5,501 nucleotides of DNA, taken from an uncultured Ruminococcus sp. GTDB taxonomy: Bacteria > Bacillota > Clostridia > Oscillospirales > Ruminococcaceae. The translations under genes and the position numbers were made by a program. Positions 5,497-5,501 of this stretch are shown piece by piece; the first letter of the stretch is position 1; every line of letters starts with the position of its first letter. The stretch spans positions 1 through 5,501 of the forward strand of contig UQYK01000078.1 of the NCBI GenBank assembly GCA_900545285.1, in the 5' to 3' direction. The notes under the pieces are model-generated. The model ran no database searches. It was not told the origin of the DNA and saw only the letters and a program-made list of their open reading frames with translations.

Positions 5497-5501
5497 TGCA
5501 G

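Noticed and set aside
1..5501. CRISPR array, tRNA or rRNA genes, toxin-antitoxin or phage-defence genes
   Set aside because: No regularly spaced direct repeats, RNA-gene signatures or matching small gene pairs were seen on either strand.

Overview
The window looks like an accessory segment from a gut or rumen Firmicute, most likely Ruminococcus or a close relative. The main reason is the last gene. It is a secreted pectate lyase with ricin-type beta-trefoil modules, a threonine-rich linker and a C-terminal type I dockerin, which is the usual build of a cellulosomal enzyme in ruminococci. Strong AGGAGG-type ribosome binding sites, sigma-A promoters and moderate base composition agree. The species assignment is inference.

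Layout. Positions 1-50 and 5447-5496 are a near-perfect inverted repeat (49/50), so the segment is bracketed by two copies of one repeated sequence, probably insertion-sequence ends. The 5' part holds the last two genes of a urease accessory operon, ureG (142-753) and ureD (750-1517), translationally coupled by an ATGA overlap. The stretch 1518-2310 holds no intact gene. It contains an IS3-family left end with a broken orfA (1579 to about 1822, + strand), then a truncated gene on the minus strand for a LacI/periplasmic-binding-like sensor or regulator (2084 to 1818). After that comes a divergent control region with a perfect-consensus minus-strand promoter, a 31-bp palindrome at its start site, and a plus-strand promoter with an operator-like dyad. 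The plus-strand promoter drives the 973-residue pectate lyase (2311-5232), which ends at a good intrinsic terminator (5307-5347). A second perfect-consensus promoter (5367-5395) then points out of the window through the right-hand repeat.

How the parts relate. UreG (GTPase) and UreD (scaffold) belong to the nickel-insertion machinery of urease. Urease subunits, UreE and UreF are not in view, and a repeat end lies just upstream of ureG. The pectate lyase is a separate, extracellular function in pectin breakdown. The truncated sensor gene is divergent from the lyase and shares its intergenic region, so it may once have been linked to lyase control; the IS3 remnant abuts its truncated 3' end. 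I see no clearly new multi-gene system. The most interesting points are the bracketing inverted repeat, the divergent control region with its palindrome, and the non-canonical active-site residues of the lyase.
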